From NCBI GenBank assembly GCA_963575745.1, contig CAUYUJ010006557.1, positions 573,501 through 637,500 on the forward strand: 64,000 bases of DNA, given 5' to 3'. The position numbers were made by a program, and so were the translations under genes. Shown here one piece after another: positions 31,591 through 40,317 of this stretch (within the stretch, counting starts at the first letter, position 1; each line of letters begins with the position of its first letter). The notes under the pieces are model-generated. The model saw only the letters and a list, made by a program, of their open reading frames with translations. It searched no databases and had not been told where the DNA came from. The stretch comes from Prorocentrum cordatum. Its lineage: Eukaryota > Sar > Dinophyceae > Prorocentrales > Prorocentraceae.

Positions 31591-32245
31591 TTAGCCATCT
31601 ACGCGCTGTGCTACTAAGCGGCCGGCCTCCGCTTTCGCCCCCTCCTCCGTCACGGCGCCCATGAACAAAGCCGCCTACAGCTCTTCCCCAATCTCCCTGA
31701 GCGCATCCTCATCCAAGGTGTCCTTGTGCCTCTTCCCGCCGAAACTCACGAATTGGTTCTTCTCGCCGTGCTTCCGCCTCAACCCGATGGCCTGGCCCTT
31801 CTTGTAATACATCGCGCCGCGCCCTCGGGGGCCGCGGACAGCGGGGGGCGCAGCGTCGACAGCATCTGCTTCCACGGGGACGTCGGGATCCAGCTGCTCT
31901 TCTTCCTCCCCCCCCTCCTCGTCCGCATCCTTCTCCACCAGCGGCTTCGGTTGAGCGCCTGCTGGTGTTTCGGCCACTGCGGGCTTCTTGAGCACCATGG
32001 CTGCCGGCCCCCCCCTCTTTGCCACCGCCTTCGCCTTCGCCTTCGATCCCGCCGCCCTCGCTGCAAGCAGCGCGTTGGGCTGCTCCGTCTTCTCCTCCCT
32101 GCCGTCGGGGAACGCCGCTTTCAAGAAACCATCGTCTCCTTTGGCCAGCTCCCCCCGCTCCTCCCTGTCCGCGAACTTCAGCAACAAGCACATCGGATCG
32201 GAATTGAAGTCGAAGAACTTCGCCAGGGGATCCTGGGCGGGTAGA
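31591..32245 (-). pseudogene. Second exon of a dinoflagellate KKPA-type protein, with in-frame TAG near the end
   Basis: After a plausible AG splice acceptor (CCGCCCAG at about 32,246-32,253) the frame reads DPLAKFFDFNSDPMCLLLKF and DGFLKAAFPDGREEKTEQ. A Lys/Ala segment with VLKKPAV follows, then an acidic stretch (EEGGEEEEQLD) and MYYKKGQAIGLRRKHGEKNQ, VSFGGKRHKDTLDEDALREI. A TAG at 31,675-31,677 is followed in frame by AALFMGAVTEEGAKAEAGRL, VAQRVDG and a TAA at 31,591, which looks like the natural C-terminus. I recall this C-terminal YYKK..IG.R.K....SFGGK pattern from dinoflagellate predicted proteins of unknown function. Confidence 0.5.
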
Positions 32246-32337
32246 CATTTCTTTGCCCCAATGGGGTTATTCAAACGCACGACGCCACAATCTACTGCCC
32301 CTCCTGGAGGGGATCAAACACAGGTGCGCGTTGTTGT

Positions 32338-33075
32338 TCAAAAACAGGCAAAACTAGCATGCCCCCTCCTTCCAGCCCCCCCGCCCCCCTCCGATCGATC
32401 CTCCTTCGGGGCGTCCGCGGCGGGCGGTTCAACGAACTCGCCCTCCGACATGCCGACGTCCTGCGACGAGAACGCCATCATGGGGCTGCTGGCAACCTTC
32501 TGCTTCTTCGGCTTCGGAGGGGGGCTGATGCCGAACGCGTTCTTGATGACATCGCGCCTGCAGTCCCCGCTGGAAGACGCGGGAGCGCTGGACGACGCGG
32601 CGGCCGCAGGAGCGCTGGACGACGCGGCGGAAGGCGAGACCTCCAGGTCGGAGCTGTCGTCGGCGCGTTTGCCTTTAGATCCCGCTGTGCTTGGGCTATC
32701 CTTCCCGAACTTCAAACCCATGGCTTCACCTAGCAACTTCACGTGCGCATCCAACTTGCTCCCCGTCCTCGACTGGTAGAATTTGTTGCACGTGTGGCTG
32801 AATGAATTGGTTACTTCCTGGCAAAAACGCCTGCACTCATCCGCGTGCATGCTCGGCTTCTGCTGCAGCACAGCGCTCTGGAAGCTCTTCCACCTGACGC
32901 GCGTGGCGTGCTCTGCAAGCCCAAGGAGGAGAGGCATGTTGTTCTTCATGAACTCATCCGTGTCCCCCTTCAGCTGGCAACGCTCGATCAAGCCAATGTG
33001 CTGTCTCACCAGCGACTTCAACTGATCGGCGCTCACCGTGGAAGACCGTATCTGCATCTGCTTGTCCTTGGCCAT
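32338..33075 (-). CDS. First exon of an uncharacterised dinoflagellate protein (partner of the 31,591-32,245 exon)
   Basis: The ATG at 33,075 (MAKDKQMQIRSSTVSADQLK) was preferred to one 16 codons upstream because the earlier residues look non-conserved. The helical N-terminal domain includes SLVRQHIGLIERCQLKGDTD, EHATRVRWKSFQSAVLQQKP and FCQEVTNSFSHTCNKFYQSR. It is followed by a Ser/Ala-rich linker, a basic PPPKPKKQKV segment (nuclear-localisation-like) and SSQDVGMSEGEFVEPPAADA. The frame then runs into a G-rich tract that is probably intron start. The intron to the next exon would contain the hairpin at 32,298 and a second at about 32,256-32,268. No function can be assigned. Confidence 0.45.
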   Translation of the reverse strand: MAKDKQMQIRSSTVSADQLKSLVRQHIGLIERCQLKGDTDEFMKNNMPLLLGLAEHATRVRWKSFQSAVLQQKPSMHADECRRFCQEVTNSFSHTCNKFYQSRTGSKLDAHVKLLGEAMGLKFGKDSPSTAGSKGKRADDSSDLEVSPSAASSSAPAAAASSSAPASSSGDCRRDVIKNAFGISPPPKPKKQKVASSPMMAFSSQDVGMSEGEFVEPPAADAPKEDRSEGGGGAGRRGHASFACF

Positions 33076-33291
33076 GTTGGCCGCGCCCGCACGACATGCG
33101 CGAACAAAGGAAGCGCGATGCACTCGAGCCTTCGCTGCTACGGATCGCGCATGTGCGGATATGATATGTGATGCCCCTCACTCAGGGGATCCAAGAAGGA
33201 TGCGCTAACGAAAAAAATACAATACACTCCAAAATCCCGGGTTGCTCTATAGTGCGGTACAGGGAAATCATGGGGTTGATCTATAGTTCGT

Positions 33292-33325
33292 CCAGGCATT
33301 ATAGTACAACTTTGGAATCTCAAGG
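33292..33325. repeat. Right terminal inverted repeat (34 bp)
   Basis: Begins CCAGGCATTATAG and ends GGAATCTCAAGG; exact reverse complement of the left repeat. CTATAG words occur just inside (33,246 and 33,280). Confidence 0.9.
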
Positions 33326-33336
33326 TTGGGCTACAG

Positions 33337-33452
33337 GGCACCCCTGGGCACCCCCGGGCACGCCCAGGCACCCGCGCACCCGGGCACCCCCGGGCAGCCC
33401 CCGGGCACCCGGGCCTCGGGCCCCCCCGGGCACCCGGGCACCCGGGCGTGCA
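33337..33452. repeat. CCCGGGCAC short tandem repeat
   Basis: Degenerate 8-9 bp repeats of GGGCACCC/CCCGGGCAC type directly outside the right terminal inverted repeat; strongly self-complementary. Confidence 0.85.
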
Positions 33453-33659
33453 GCGAAAATCGGCGACAAACCTAACCTAACCATATGAATCCGCTAGGAC
33501 CCCTACAGAGGCAAGCTCTGTTTGGGAAATGAAAATGTTTCGTGGACGGTCGGTTGGGAAACATCCCGCGGCACGTCGGAGCCGGTGGGGGCCCCCCCAC
33601 CGAAAACATGGGCGCGTCTGGAAAATCGCTCCCCCCACAGCCCCCCCAAAAAATACCGG

Positions 33660-34494
33660 CCTCTCTAACCGAAACCCCCTCCCTCAGGGGGGGGAGGTTC
33701 GAACTGCCTCCCCCCTCCTTTTCCAAGAGGGGGGGTCGAACCCGGGGAGGGGGCACCCCCCCACACTCCTCCTACATGCCGCTGGCAACGACCGACGACG
33801 ACGAAGACGTCGACGACGGCGATACAATGTCAGCGGTGGCAGCACGACAACGACAACGACAACCACGACGACGACGACGGACGAAGGACGCCAGACGACG
33901 GGTGGTGGGATGGGACCCCCGCCGCAGATGACACACATCCTTACAGTCAGAGGGGGGGGGTTCAACCCTCCGCGCCCCGGCGCCCGCGCCGGCGCCGGCG
34001 CTGGCGCTGGCGGCCGCCAGCAGCGCCGACGGCGGTGACGCAGCGACGATGACCAGAGGCAGCCCAAGGGGTGGGGGAGGTTCCAAAACCCCCCTCGCGC
34101 CGGCGACGGCGGGGACGCAGCGACGATTACCACCACTACCTACCACCACTACCACCACCACCACACTACCACACTACCACCACCACCACCTCAACCCACC
34201 ACCACCACCACCCACCCACCACACAACCACCACCACCACCACCACCACAGCCACCACCACCACCACCACCACAACTCACCACCACCACCACCACCACAAC
34301 AACCCACAACCCACCACAATCTACGGCAGCAGCACCACACTAAAAGCAGCACAACCCACTACAACCACCACAAACCACCAAACCATCAACACCACCACCA
34401 CCACCGCCACCACCACCACCAGCACCCTCTCCACAAACCACCGCCACTACACAACCCACGACCACAACCACACTCCACCACCACACCACCACCA

Positions 34495-34525
<31 letters not shown>

Positions 34526-34850
34526 CACCACCACAAACCACCACCACACCACCACCAAACCACCACCACCACCACCATCACCACCCACAACCACAACCAT
34601 CACCACCACAACAAACCACCACACCACAACCACCACAACCACCACCACCGCCACCACCACCACAACCCACCACGACCACCACCACCACCGCCGTCCGTCG
34701 TTCTCGTCGACGCTCCCCGCCGCCGCCGACGCAGGCGACGGCCCGAGGAGAGGGAGAGAGGAAAAGTAAGGGAGGAGGGGGGGCGGCAAGGGAGGTGAGG
34801 GGGGGGTCCGGTTCCCCCCCCCCCTCCAAGCGACCACAGAACGCGCTCCT
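33660..34850. repeat. Composite dispersed repeat, copy B
   Basis: G-run/TTCGAA/C-run modules (33,680-33,760 and 33,950), the GC-rich block GCAGCGACGATGACCAGAGG with flanks (34,010-34,071), its shorter variant (to about 34,130), an (ACC)n array (34,130-34,680), a CTCGTCGACGCTCCCCGCCG block (about 34,700) and the end block CCAAGCGACCACAGAACGCG (34,826-34,845). Order and sequences match 9,540-11,800. An additional CGACGAC stretch (33,790-33,895) is present only here. Confidence 0.8.
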
Positions 34851-34861
34851 TTTACCATAAG

Positions 34862-34985
34862 GAACGCATGACAAGGAACGAAGGGGCTTTTCTGGCCACG
34901 GCGAGACTCGGTCACATGTAGGCTCAAAACCAGAAATCTAAGGAACGTCCCGAAAACCAAAGCCCCTCCAGAGCCCAAGGTGGCC
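34862..34985. repeat. Dispersed repeat D1, copy 2
   Basis: Follows directly on composite repeat copy B and matches 21,850-21,985 (TGGCCACGGCGAG, AAGGAAC, GCCCCTCCAGAGCCCAAGG). Copy 1 has no composite repeat beside it, so the two families are separable. Confidence 0.65.
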
Positions 34986-36215
34986 CTTATTTCAGCGTCT
35001 TGACTGTTGGACATCGAGGCCCAACTGGTAGGTTTTCGGTATTGGGCTGTTGCTTGCTGGTGTGCCCCCCCCACCCCACGCGGCGCATGAGAAAGCACCT
35101 GTTTGGAAAGCGCGCCCCAAGTCTAGGAATGGCTGTTTGCTGCTGTCGGAGAACCCACACAGCTCATGGCAGAAATCTCCAGGATGTCGCGCCCAAGACT
35201 GCAGATTTCCCACGGGCTCGTGATGCCGGCGTGAAACCTCAAAAGCACATGTCACATATTCAAACAAGATCGCTCTTCATACGATAAGGTGGGGTTGGTG
35301 TCAAAGGCTCGCTGTTGCTGGCATGGGACCTTGACATCACATGACACAAATCATTGAGACTGTCCGCCGCAGGCGCATAATGCTGTTCATGGGCGCGTTG
35401 TTAGTATGACGCCCCCACTGTGCATGACGCATATCGTGAGGGCACCGCGCTCGAAACCTTCGATGCGTTCCATGTGCTCATGATTGCCGGGGCGCCCACC
35501 CGTAAATGCCCCCACACACACACACAGACTTGCAGCTGTTGTTTCTGTTCATGGGTTCACAGCTGCTGGTGCGAGAATATCGCGCCCCGAACTTAATGGC
35601 TTACAGGTAGCTCACAAACGAAGAGCATGGCAGACGTATTACAAGGAGGCGACACCTCCAAAGGAAGGATCCTTGTTATACGGTCGTAGTTCTGGTATGA
35701 CCTCTCCACATCGAATGACACACATCCCCATGGCATCAAGCCCCCCTATGTGTTGTTCCCCACTCGACAGGTTTGGGTCGTTTGATTTCCCCTAAACAAT
35801 GCTTGCACTTAGGGGTTCTTACTTCTTACTCTAAAGGAACTGGGCCTGGGTGCAGCTCTTGAGGCTCAGTGGTCGTCGTCGCCGCCCCGTCACCGCCTCG
35901 TCGCCGCCACGTCGTCTGGGCCTGGGCGCTGGTCTGGCGGCTTCGTGGTTGCCTTTGCCATCCCGTCGCCGCCCTCACCCTGCACCCTCTCCCCCAATCC
36001 AGAAGTAGGAGGAGGAGGCGAAGGAGGAGGAGGGGGAGCAAAAGCAGGAGCAGGTGGATGAAGAAGAGCAGGAACGATGGAGGATCAGGGAAGAGCAAGA
36101 GCATCAATGAGGTTCTGAACAAAATGGACGTTTTCTAATGGTCTCCAAAGACCGCCCCAAGGACCGACCTCCAGAGACCAACCTATCTTCTCTCGCTCTC
36201 TCTCGCTTTCTCTCT
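34986..36215. other. Intergenic DNA, no recognisable gene
   Basis: Contains a (CA)n stretch (about 35,510-35,527), a GGAGGAGG-rich stretch (36,010-36,060) and a TCTCTCTC stretch (36,188-36,215). Recurrent TTCATGGG / CGCGCCC words hint at a very degenerate repeat at about 35,300-35,600. No coding signature. Confidence 0.45.
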
Positions 36216-36219
36216 TTAT

Positions 36220-36420
36220 ATGAAAAAGCGCGATTTGTCAACGCTGAAAACAAGGGGGGGTCGAACCGCCCCCGACCCCCCTGAGTTGCATGAGTTGAAA
36301 GGGGGTAGGGGGGCGGTTCGAACCGGGAAGGGAGGATCCCCCCTTAAAAAGGAAGGGTCGAACCTCCCCCCCCTGAATTGCAAGGGGGGCGGGGGGGGTC
36401 AAACCACCTCTCTCCCCTCG
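36220..36420. repeat. Cluster of G-run / TTCGAACC / C-run modules
   Basis: GGGTCGAACCGCCCCC (36,248), GGTTCGAACC (36,312), GGGTCGAACCTCCCCC (about 36,357) and GGGTCAAACCACC (about 36,398), each flanked by G7-G8 or C6-C7 runs. The same modules occur in composite repeats A and B and near 38,390. Confidence 0.7.
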
Positions 36421-36539
36421 CCCTCGCCAGTGGCAAACAACGACGGCGATCGCCGGCTTCGCCGGCTCCGGCGCTGTCGCCAGCGCCGTCGGGCAGCCAC
36501 GACGACGACGACGACAACGAGGACGACGAGGCCGAGGTT

Positions 36540-37270
36540 GACGACAGAGCCTTGGCATTGAAGCTGGATCGGGCCTAATAGAAATTGCATTGAAGCAGGA
36601 TCGGGCCCTGGTGAAATTCAACGTGAATTGAGCCAGGCCTCAGAAGGACTCTGTACGATCTGGACCCAGCCCTGACGGGATTGTACTAGAACTGAATCCA
36701 AGCTTACTCATTGTGCATTAGTGTTGGATCGAGCTTCGGTAGGATCCAATCCGACCTGGACCCAATCCTGATCGGATTCTACTCGAGCTAGGTTGCGCCC
36801 TACTTAATGGAATTTCATTAAAAACTGGATCGATCCCACGCTGGGTTATATTAGACATGCATCCATCCCTATTAAGACGATGTTAGAATTCGATCGAGCC
36901 CAAGTAAGATTCGATCAACACAACATTGAGCTACACCAGGTTCTTGCTAGAGCTGGATCGAAGCCTCAATGATTATATTACAGCAAGACCCAGCTGGATA
37001 ATATTCAATTCGAATTGGTTCGAGTTTTAGTCGAGTTCAGATACAGTTGGGCCCAGCACTCGTGTCATGCCAACCTGGATCGGGACCTGGTAGGACTCGT
37101 TTCGGCCTGGGTCAAAACTTTCTAGATTTGCATAAATGCTGCATCGAGCATGTGGGGCCCCCATTAAATCTGGGTATAGCCTTGATGCGATTCTACGAGA
37201 GCTGCATCGAGCCTTTGTAAGATCCGATCAGAGTGGGATCGAGCCCGAATAGGATTCTGTTAGGGCAACC
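36540..37270. repeat. Degenerate satellite, about 32-34 bp unit, left block
   Basis: Repeated GCTGGATCGAGCCC followed by T/GATAGGATTC/T and TATTAGA, with many substitutions and indels. It resumes at 38,461-38,590 (poorly) and 39,345-39,635 (clearly). Confidence 0.7.
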
Positions 37271-37484
37271 CTGATAGGAATATGCGAGAGAGCGTGATCC
37301 ACCGCCGGCCATTGTGGAAAATTCCCCCCTCTTCCTCCGGAACCTGGGGGTCCCGCCCCCCCCTTCGGAAATCCCTCCCTGCTGGGCGGGAATGGATAAC
37401 CCCCTCCCCCCCTCCCCCCCCTCCCCCCGGCAACCCCCCTAATCTCTCCCCCCCCCCGCTGGAAAACCGGGACACTGTCCTCAC

Positions 37485-38340
37485 CACTGTTCACACCACG
37501 GTCCCACTCTCCTCACTTTCCCCACGATGCCCACCATTGTCCCGCTGCCCCCACTGTCCTCAATGTCCCGCCGCTGTCCCCGCCGCTGTTCCTGTTCCCA
37601 CCACTGCCCCCACTGTCCCCACCACTGTCCCCACTGTACCTCTGTCCCATTGTCCCACCACCGTCCTCGCCACCGCCCTCACCACTGTCCCCACCACCAC
37701 TGTCCCCACCACTGGCACACTGTCCCCACCGTCTCCACCACTGTCCCACTGTCTCCACACCGCTGTCCCCACCACCACCGTCCCCATCACTGTCCCAGCG
37801 TCCCCCCCCCAGTGTCCATCTGTCCCCACTGCTCCCACCGTTGGCCCCGCTGTCCCCGCCAGTGCCCCCACCTGTGTCTCACTGTCCCCACTGTCCCCAC
37901 CATTGCCCCACCACGGTCCCACTTTCCCCGTTGTCCCCACTGTCCCCGCCACTGTCCCACTGTCTCCACTGTTCCCACCACTGTCCCACTGTCCCCACTG
38001 TCCCCGCCGCTGTCCCCCTGTGCTGTCCCACTGTACTCACTGTCCCCGCGACTGTCCCACTGTCCCCAACGTCCCCACCACTCTCCCCACTGTACTACTG
38101 TCCCACCACCGTCCTCATCACTGCCTTCACCACTGTCCCCACCACCACCGTCCCCACCACTGTCCCACTGTCCCCACTGTCGCCACCACTGTCCCGCTGT
38201 CCCCATCAACACTGTGCCCACCACCACCGTCCCCACCACCGTCCCACTGTCCGCACCACTATCCCACTGTCCGCACACCACTGTCCCCACCACCGCCGTC
38301 CAGACCAGTGTCTCAGCATCCCCACCACTGTCGAACTGTC
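37485..38340. repeat. Short tandem repeat CTGTCCCCACCA, about 860 bp
   Basis: Degenerate 12-15 bp units of CTGTCCCCACCA and CTGTCCCACTGT. All forward frames stay open and encode Pro/Cys/His/Thr-rich runs; not a gene. Flanked on both sides by G-run/C-run modules (37,320-37,460; 38,370-38,450). Confidence 0.9.
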
Positions 38341-38715
38341 CCGAGAAGCGAGACTCGTTTGCCGACGGCGAGGGGGGGCTGGGTCCGAACCGGTAGCGAC
38401 CCCCCCCGGTTTTCTGGAGGGGGGGGGGACGGGTTGGGAACCCCGAGTGACCCCCCCGCTATTAGACCTGGACGCACCCCCTGTAGGATTGTATAACCGC
38501 TTGGCCGTACCACGCTAGGTTTCCATGAAAACTGGACTCGACTACGCCAAGACTTTCTTCAGTTGGATCGAGCCCTGGAATGAATACCTATACGACTACC
38601 CTGCGGGTGAGAAGGAGGTTGGGGGGAGGGGCCCAGCAATGGGCAACAGTGGTGATTGTTGATCTGACGACGCACCGCCATCGTCACTTTTTTTCCTTGC
38701 TCTTTCGAGCTCGCG

Positions 38716-38843
38716 CCGAGCATCATCACCATCATCACCATCATCACCATCATCACCATCATCACCATCATCATCATCCTCATCATCATCACCATCATCA
38801 CCATCATCACCAGCAGCATCATCATCATCACCGTCATCACCAT

Positions 38844-38914
<71 letters not shown>

Positions 38915-38941
38915 ACATCGTCGTTGTCGTCGTCGTCGTCG

Positions 38942-38986
<45 letters not shown>

Positions 38987-38998
38987 CCGTCATCATCA
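38716..38998. repeat. (CAT)n microsatellite with CAC and GTC variants
   Basis: CATCAT/CACCATCAT array with a (CGT)n-type interruption at about 38,917-38,941. Translations are poly-His, poly-Met or poly-Asp. Confidence 0.95.
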
Positions 38999-39030
38999 GG
39001 ACACCGACGGGACACCGGCGGGACACCGGC

Positions 39031-39170
39031 GGGACACCGCGCGCCACCGGTTGCCAGAAGGGAATCATTTGGTCCGGCCGCGCCTCAACCACAGCGGGAC
39101 ACCCGCGGGACACCGCGCGCCACCTGTTGCCGGAAGGGAATCATTTGGTCCGGCCGCGCCACAGCCACAG
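39031..39170. repeat. Tandem duplication, 76-bp period, two copies
   Basis: GGGACACCGCGCGCCACC begins at 39,031 and again at 39,107. Both copies contain GGGAATCATTTGGTCCGGCC. Preceded by three GGGACACCGGC short units. Confidence 0.85.
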
Positions 39171-39344
39171 GAGACTTTCCTCTCGCCCGCCCACGCAGCT
39201 TCGCCTCGCCCGCACGCACGGCACGCACGAACACGAAACTGAAATCGATTTCCCGGTAGGGGGGCTCTCCGTTCCACTTCGATCTCCCCCCCCAACCTCC
39301 GATATTAGACCTTACAAGTGCTGGCTGCTGGCTGGAGCCGCAAT

Positions 39345-39635
39345 GGGAAACTGTGAGAGCTGGATCAGGCTCTAATAGGGTTCTACTCGAAATGGATGGG
39401 GCCAGGTAGGGTTCTATTAGAGGTGTCTCAAGCCCTGATAGGACTCGATCAGAGCTGGATCGTGCCCTAGAAAGGTTCTACTCAATCAAGCTGGATCGAG
39501 CCCTGGACGGATTCCATTAGAGCTGGACCCAGCCCTACTAGGATTGTATTGGAGCTGGGTCGACCCCAAGTAGGATTATATTGGGACTGGATCGAACCCT
39601 AATAGGATTCCATTAGAGCTGGATCGAGCAAGTCG
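39345..39635. repeat. Degenerate satellite, about 32-34 bp unit, right block
   Basis: AGCTGGATCGAGCCCTAATA and GGATTCCATTAG units, about nine in number, better preserved than the left block at 36,540. Same orientation as the left block. Confidence 0.75.
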
Positions 39636-39849
39636 TCGTCGTTATCGGTCGTCGTCGGCCCTGGCCGTCGACGTCGCCCTCCAGTCGTCGTCGTCGCTCG
39701 TCGCTCGCACGAGCCTACGGTAAAATCACACGAGCCCTCTGGGCGCAGGTGGCTTCTCAAGTCAATTCTTCCAACCTCCTTCACTCCCGCTGGGGAGAGG
39801 CTACCCTCTCCCCCCACCTGCGAATCTCCTTGGGTCTGGAAGGGTTGCA
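39636..39849. other. Unique-looking DNA with (CGTCGT) stretch
   Basis: GTCGTCG-rich DNA (39,630-39,705) then about 140 bp with no recognised content. Confidence 0.4.
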
Positions 39850-40140
39850 CCGCGACTTGCTAGAGCGTTCAAGGTCACACAAGATGGCCCCCAGAGGGCC
39901 CCAGGTAGCCCAAGATGGCCTCCAAGATCGCACAAGATAGCCCAAGATGGATCAAGATAGCTTACAACATGCCTCCAAGAAGTCTCAAAATTCCCCGAGA
40001 GGCCAAACTCACGTACAACACCTGAAGGCACTCAATGTTTGTGTTTTCTCGCCTCTTCGCTTCCGATGGGCTAGTCAAGCCTGAAGATGGTTTCAAGATG
40101 GTCCGAAAGACCCAACACGGTCGCAAGAGGGGCCTAAGAC
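39850..40140. repeat. Degenerate CAAGATGGCCCC short repeat
   Basis: Repeated CAAGATGGC, CAAGATAGC and CTCAAGA words every 10-17 bp. A related block lies at 45,580-45,705. Confidence 0.65.
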
Positions 40141-40225
40141 GGCTCAAGTTGGCTCAAGTAGTTGGCTCAAGTAGTTGGCTCAAGCCATCAAGTTGTAGTT
40201 GGCTCAAGCCATCCTCTTCCTCGCC
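40141..40225 (+). repeat. Tandem TTGGCTCAAG units resembling the 3' part of the dinoflagellate spliced leader
   Basis: TTGGCTCAAG occurs four times (about 40,147; 40,160; 40,173; 40,200), three of them preceded by TAG and two followed by CCAT. The dinoflagellate spliced leader ends in the same 10 bases. Relict leaders in tandem are known from genes re-inserted from trans-spliced mRNA. Here they sit 100-170 bp upstream of the LINE C coding start. The neighbouring CAAGATGGC repeat contains similar words, so chance derivation from that satellite is possible. Confidence 0.45.
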
Positions 40226-40317
40226 ATACCCCTAATCATCATCCTGGCCGCGATGGCTCGCCGCTGATGCTCCGCTGAGCCGTCGGCAGGGGTGCCGCTC
40301 CCACGGCTGAGGTGCCC

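Larger units (their letters stand above)
24245..33188. repeat. Family of short CCCCTC..GAGGGG hairpins within the TIR element
   Basis: Examples: 24,245-24,260 and 24,269-24,284 (identical pair), 25,417-25,431, 26,455-26,469, 26,690-26,704, 27,426-27,440, 28,481-28,495, 28,507-28,519, 30,152-30,168, 30,200-30,215, 30,233-30,247, 30,823-30,837, 30,853-30,867, 31,317-31,332, 31,446-31,460, 31,467-31,483, 32,298-32,312 and 33,174-33,188. A four- to six-base stem of C/T against A/G encloses a 3-9 base loop. They fall between, not within, the recognisable exons. Only one similar hairpin was noticed outside the element (about 22,819). Confidence 0.75.
24109..33325 (-). mobile_element. 9.2-kb DNA transposon bounded by terminal inverted repeats, with minus-strand gene set
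   Basis: A 34-bp sequence at 24,109-24,142 is repeated exactly, inverted, at 33,292-33,325. Imperfect similarity extends a few bases on both sides. Everything recognisable between them reads on the minus strand: from 5' to 3', a gene at 33,075-31,591, a Cys-rich exon at 30,790, a coiled-coil exon at 30,062, a multi-exon gene at 28,285-26,869 and a transposase-like gene at 26,343-24,326. Short CCCCTC/GAGGGG hairpins are concentrated inside it. I recall the same protein families as numerous in dinoflagellate proteomes, which fits a transposon family. No target-site duplication could be identified, and the CACTA-type terminal motif is absent. Confidence 0.7.

Noticed and set aside
24109-33325. 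Calling the element a CACTA transposon outright
   Set aside because: Its ends do not begin with CACTA/CACTG and no 3-bp target duplication was seen; only the transposase similarity points that way.
36220-36420. GGTTCGAACC motifs as tRNA genes
   Set aside because: No acceptor stem, anticodon arm or A box at the required spacing could be found.
37282-38518. 404-residue Pro/Cys/His-rich frame that might suggest a metal-binding protein
   Set aside because: Follows the CTGTCCCCACCA repeat; cysteines recur with the DNA period rather than in a domain pattern.
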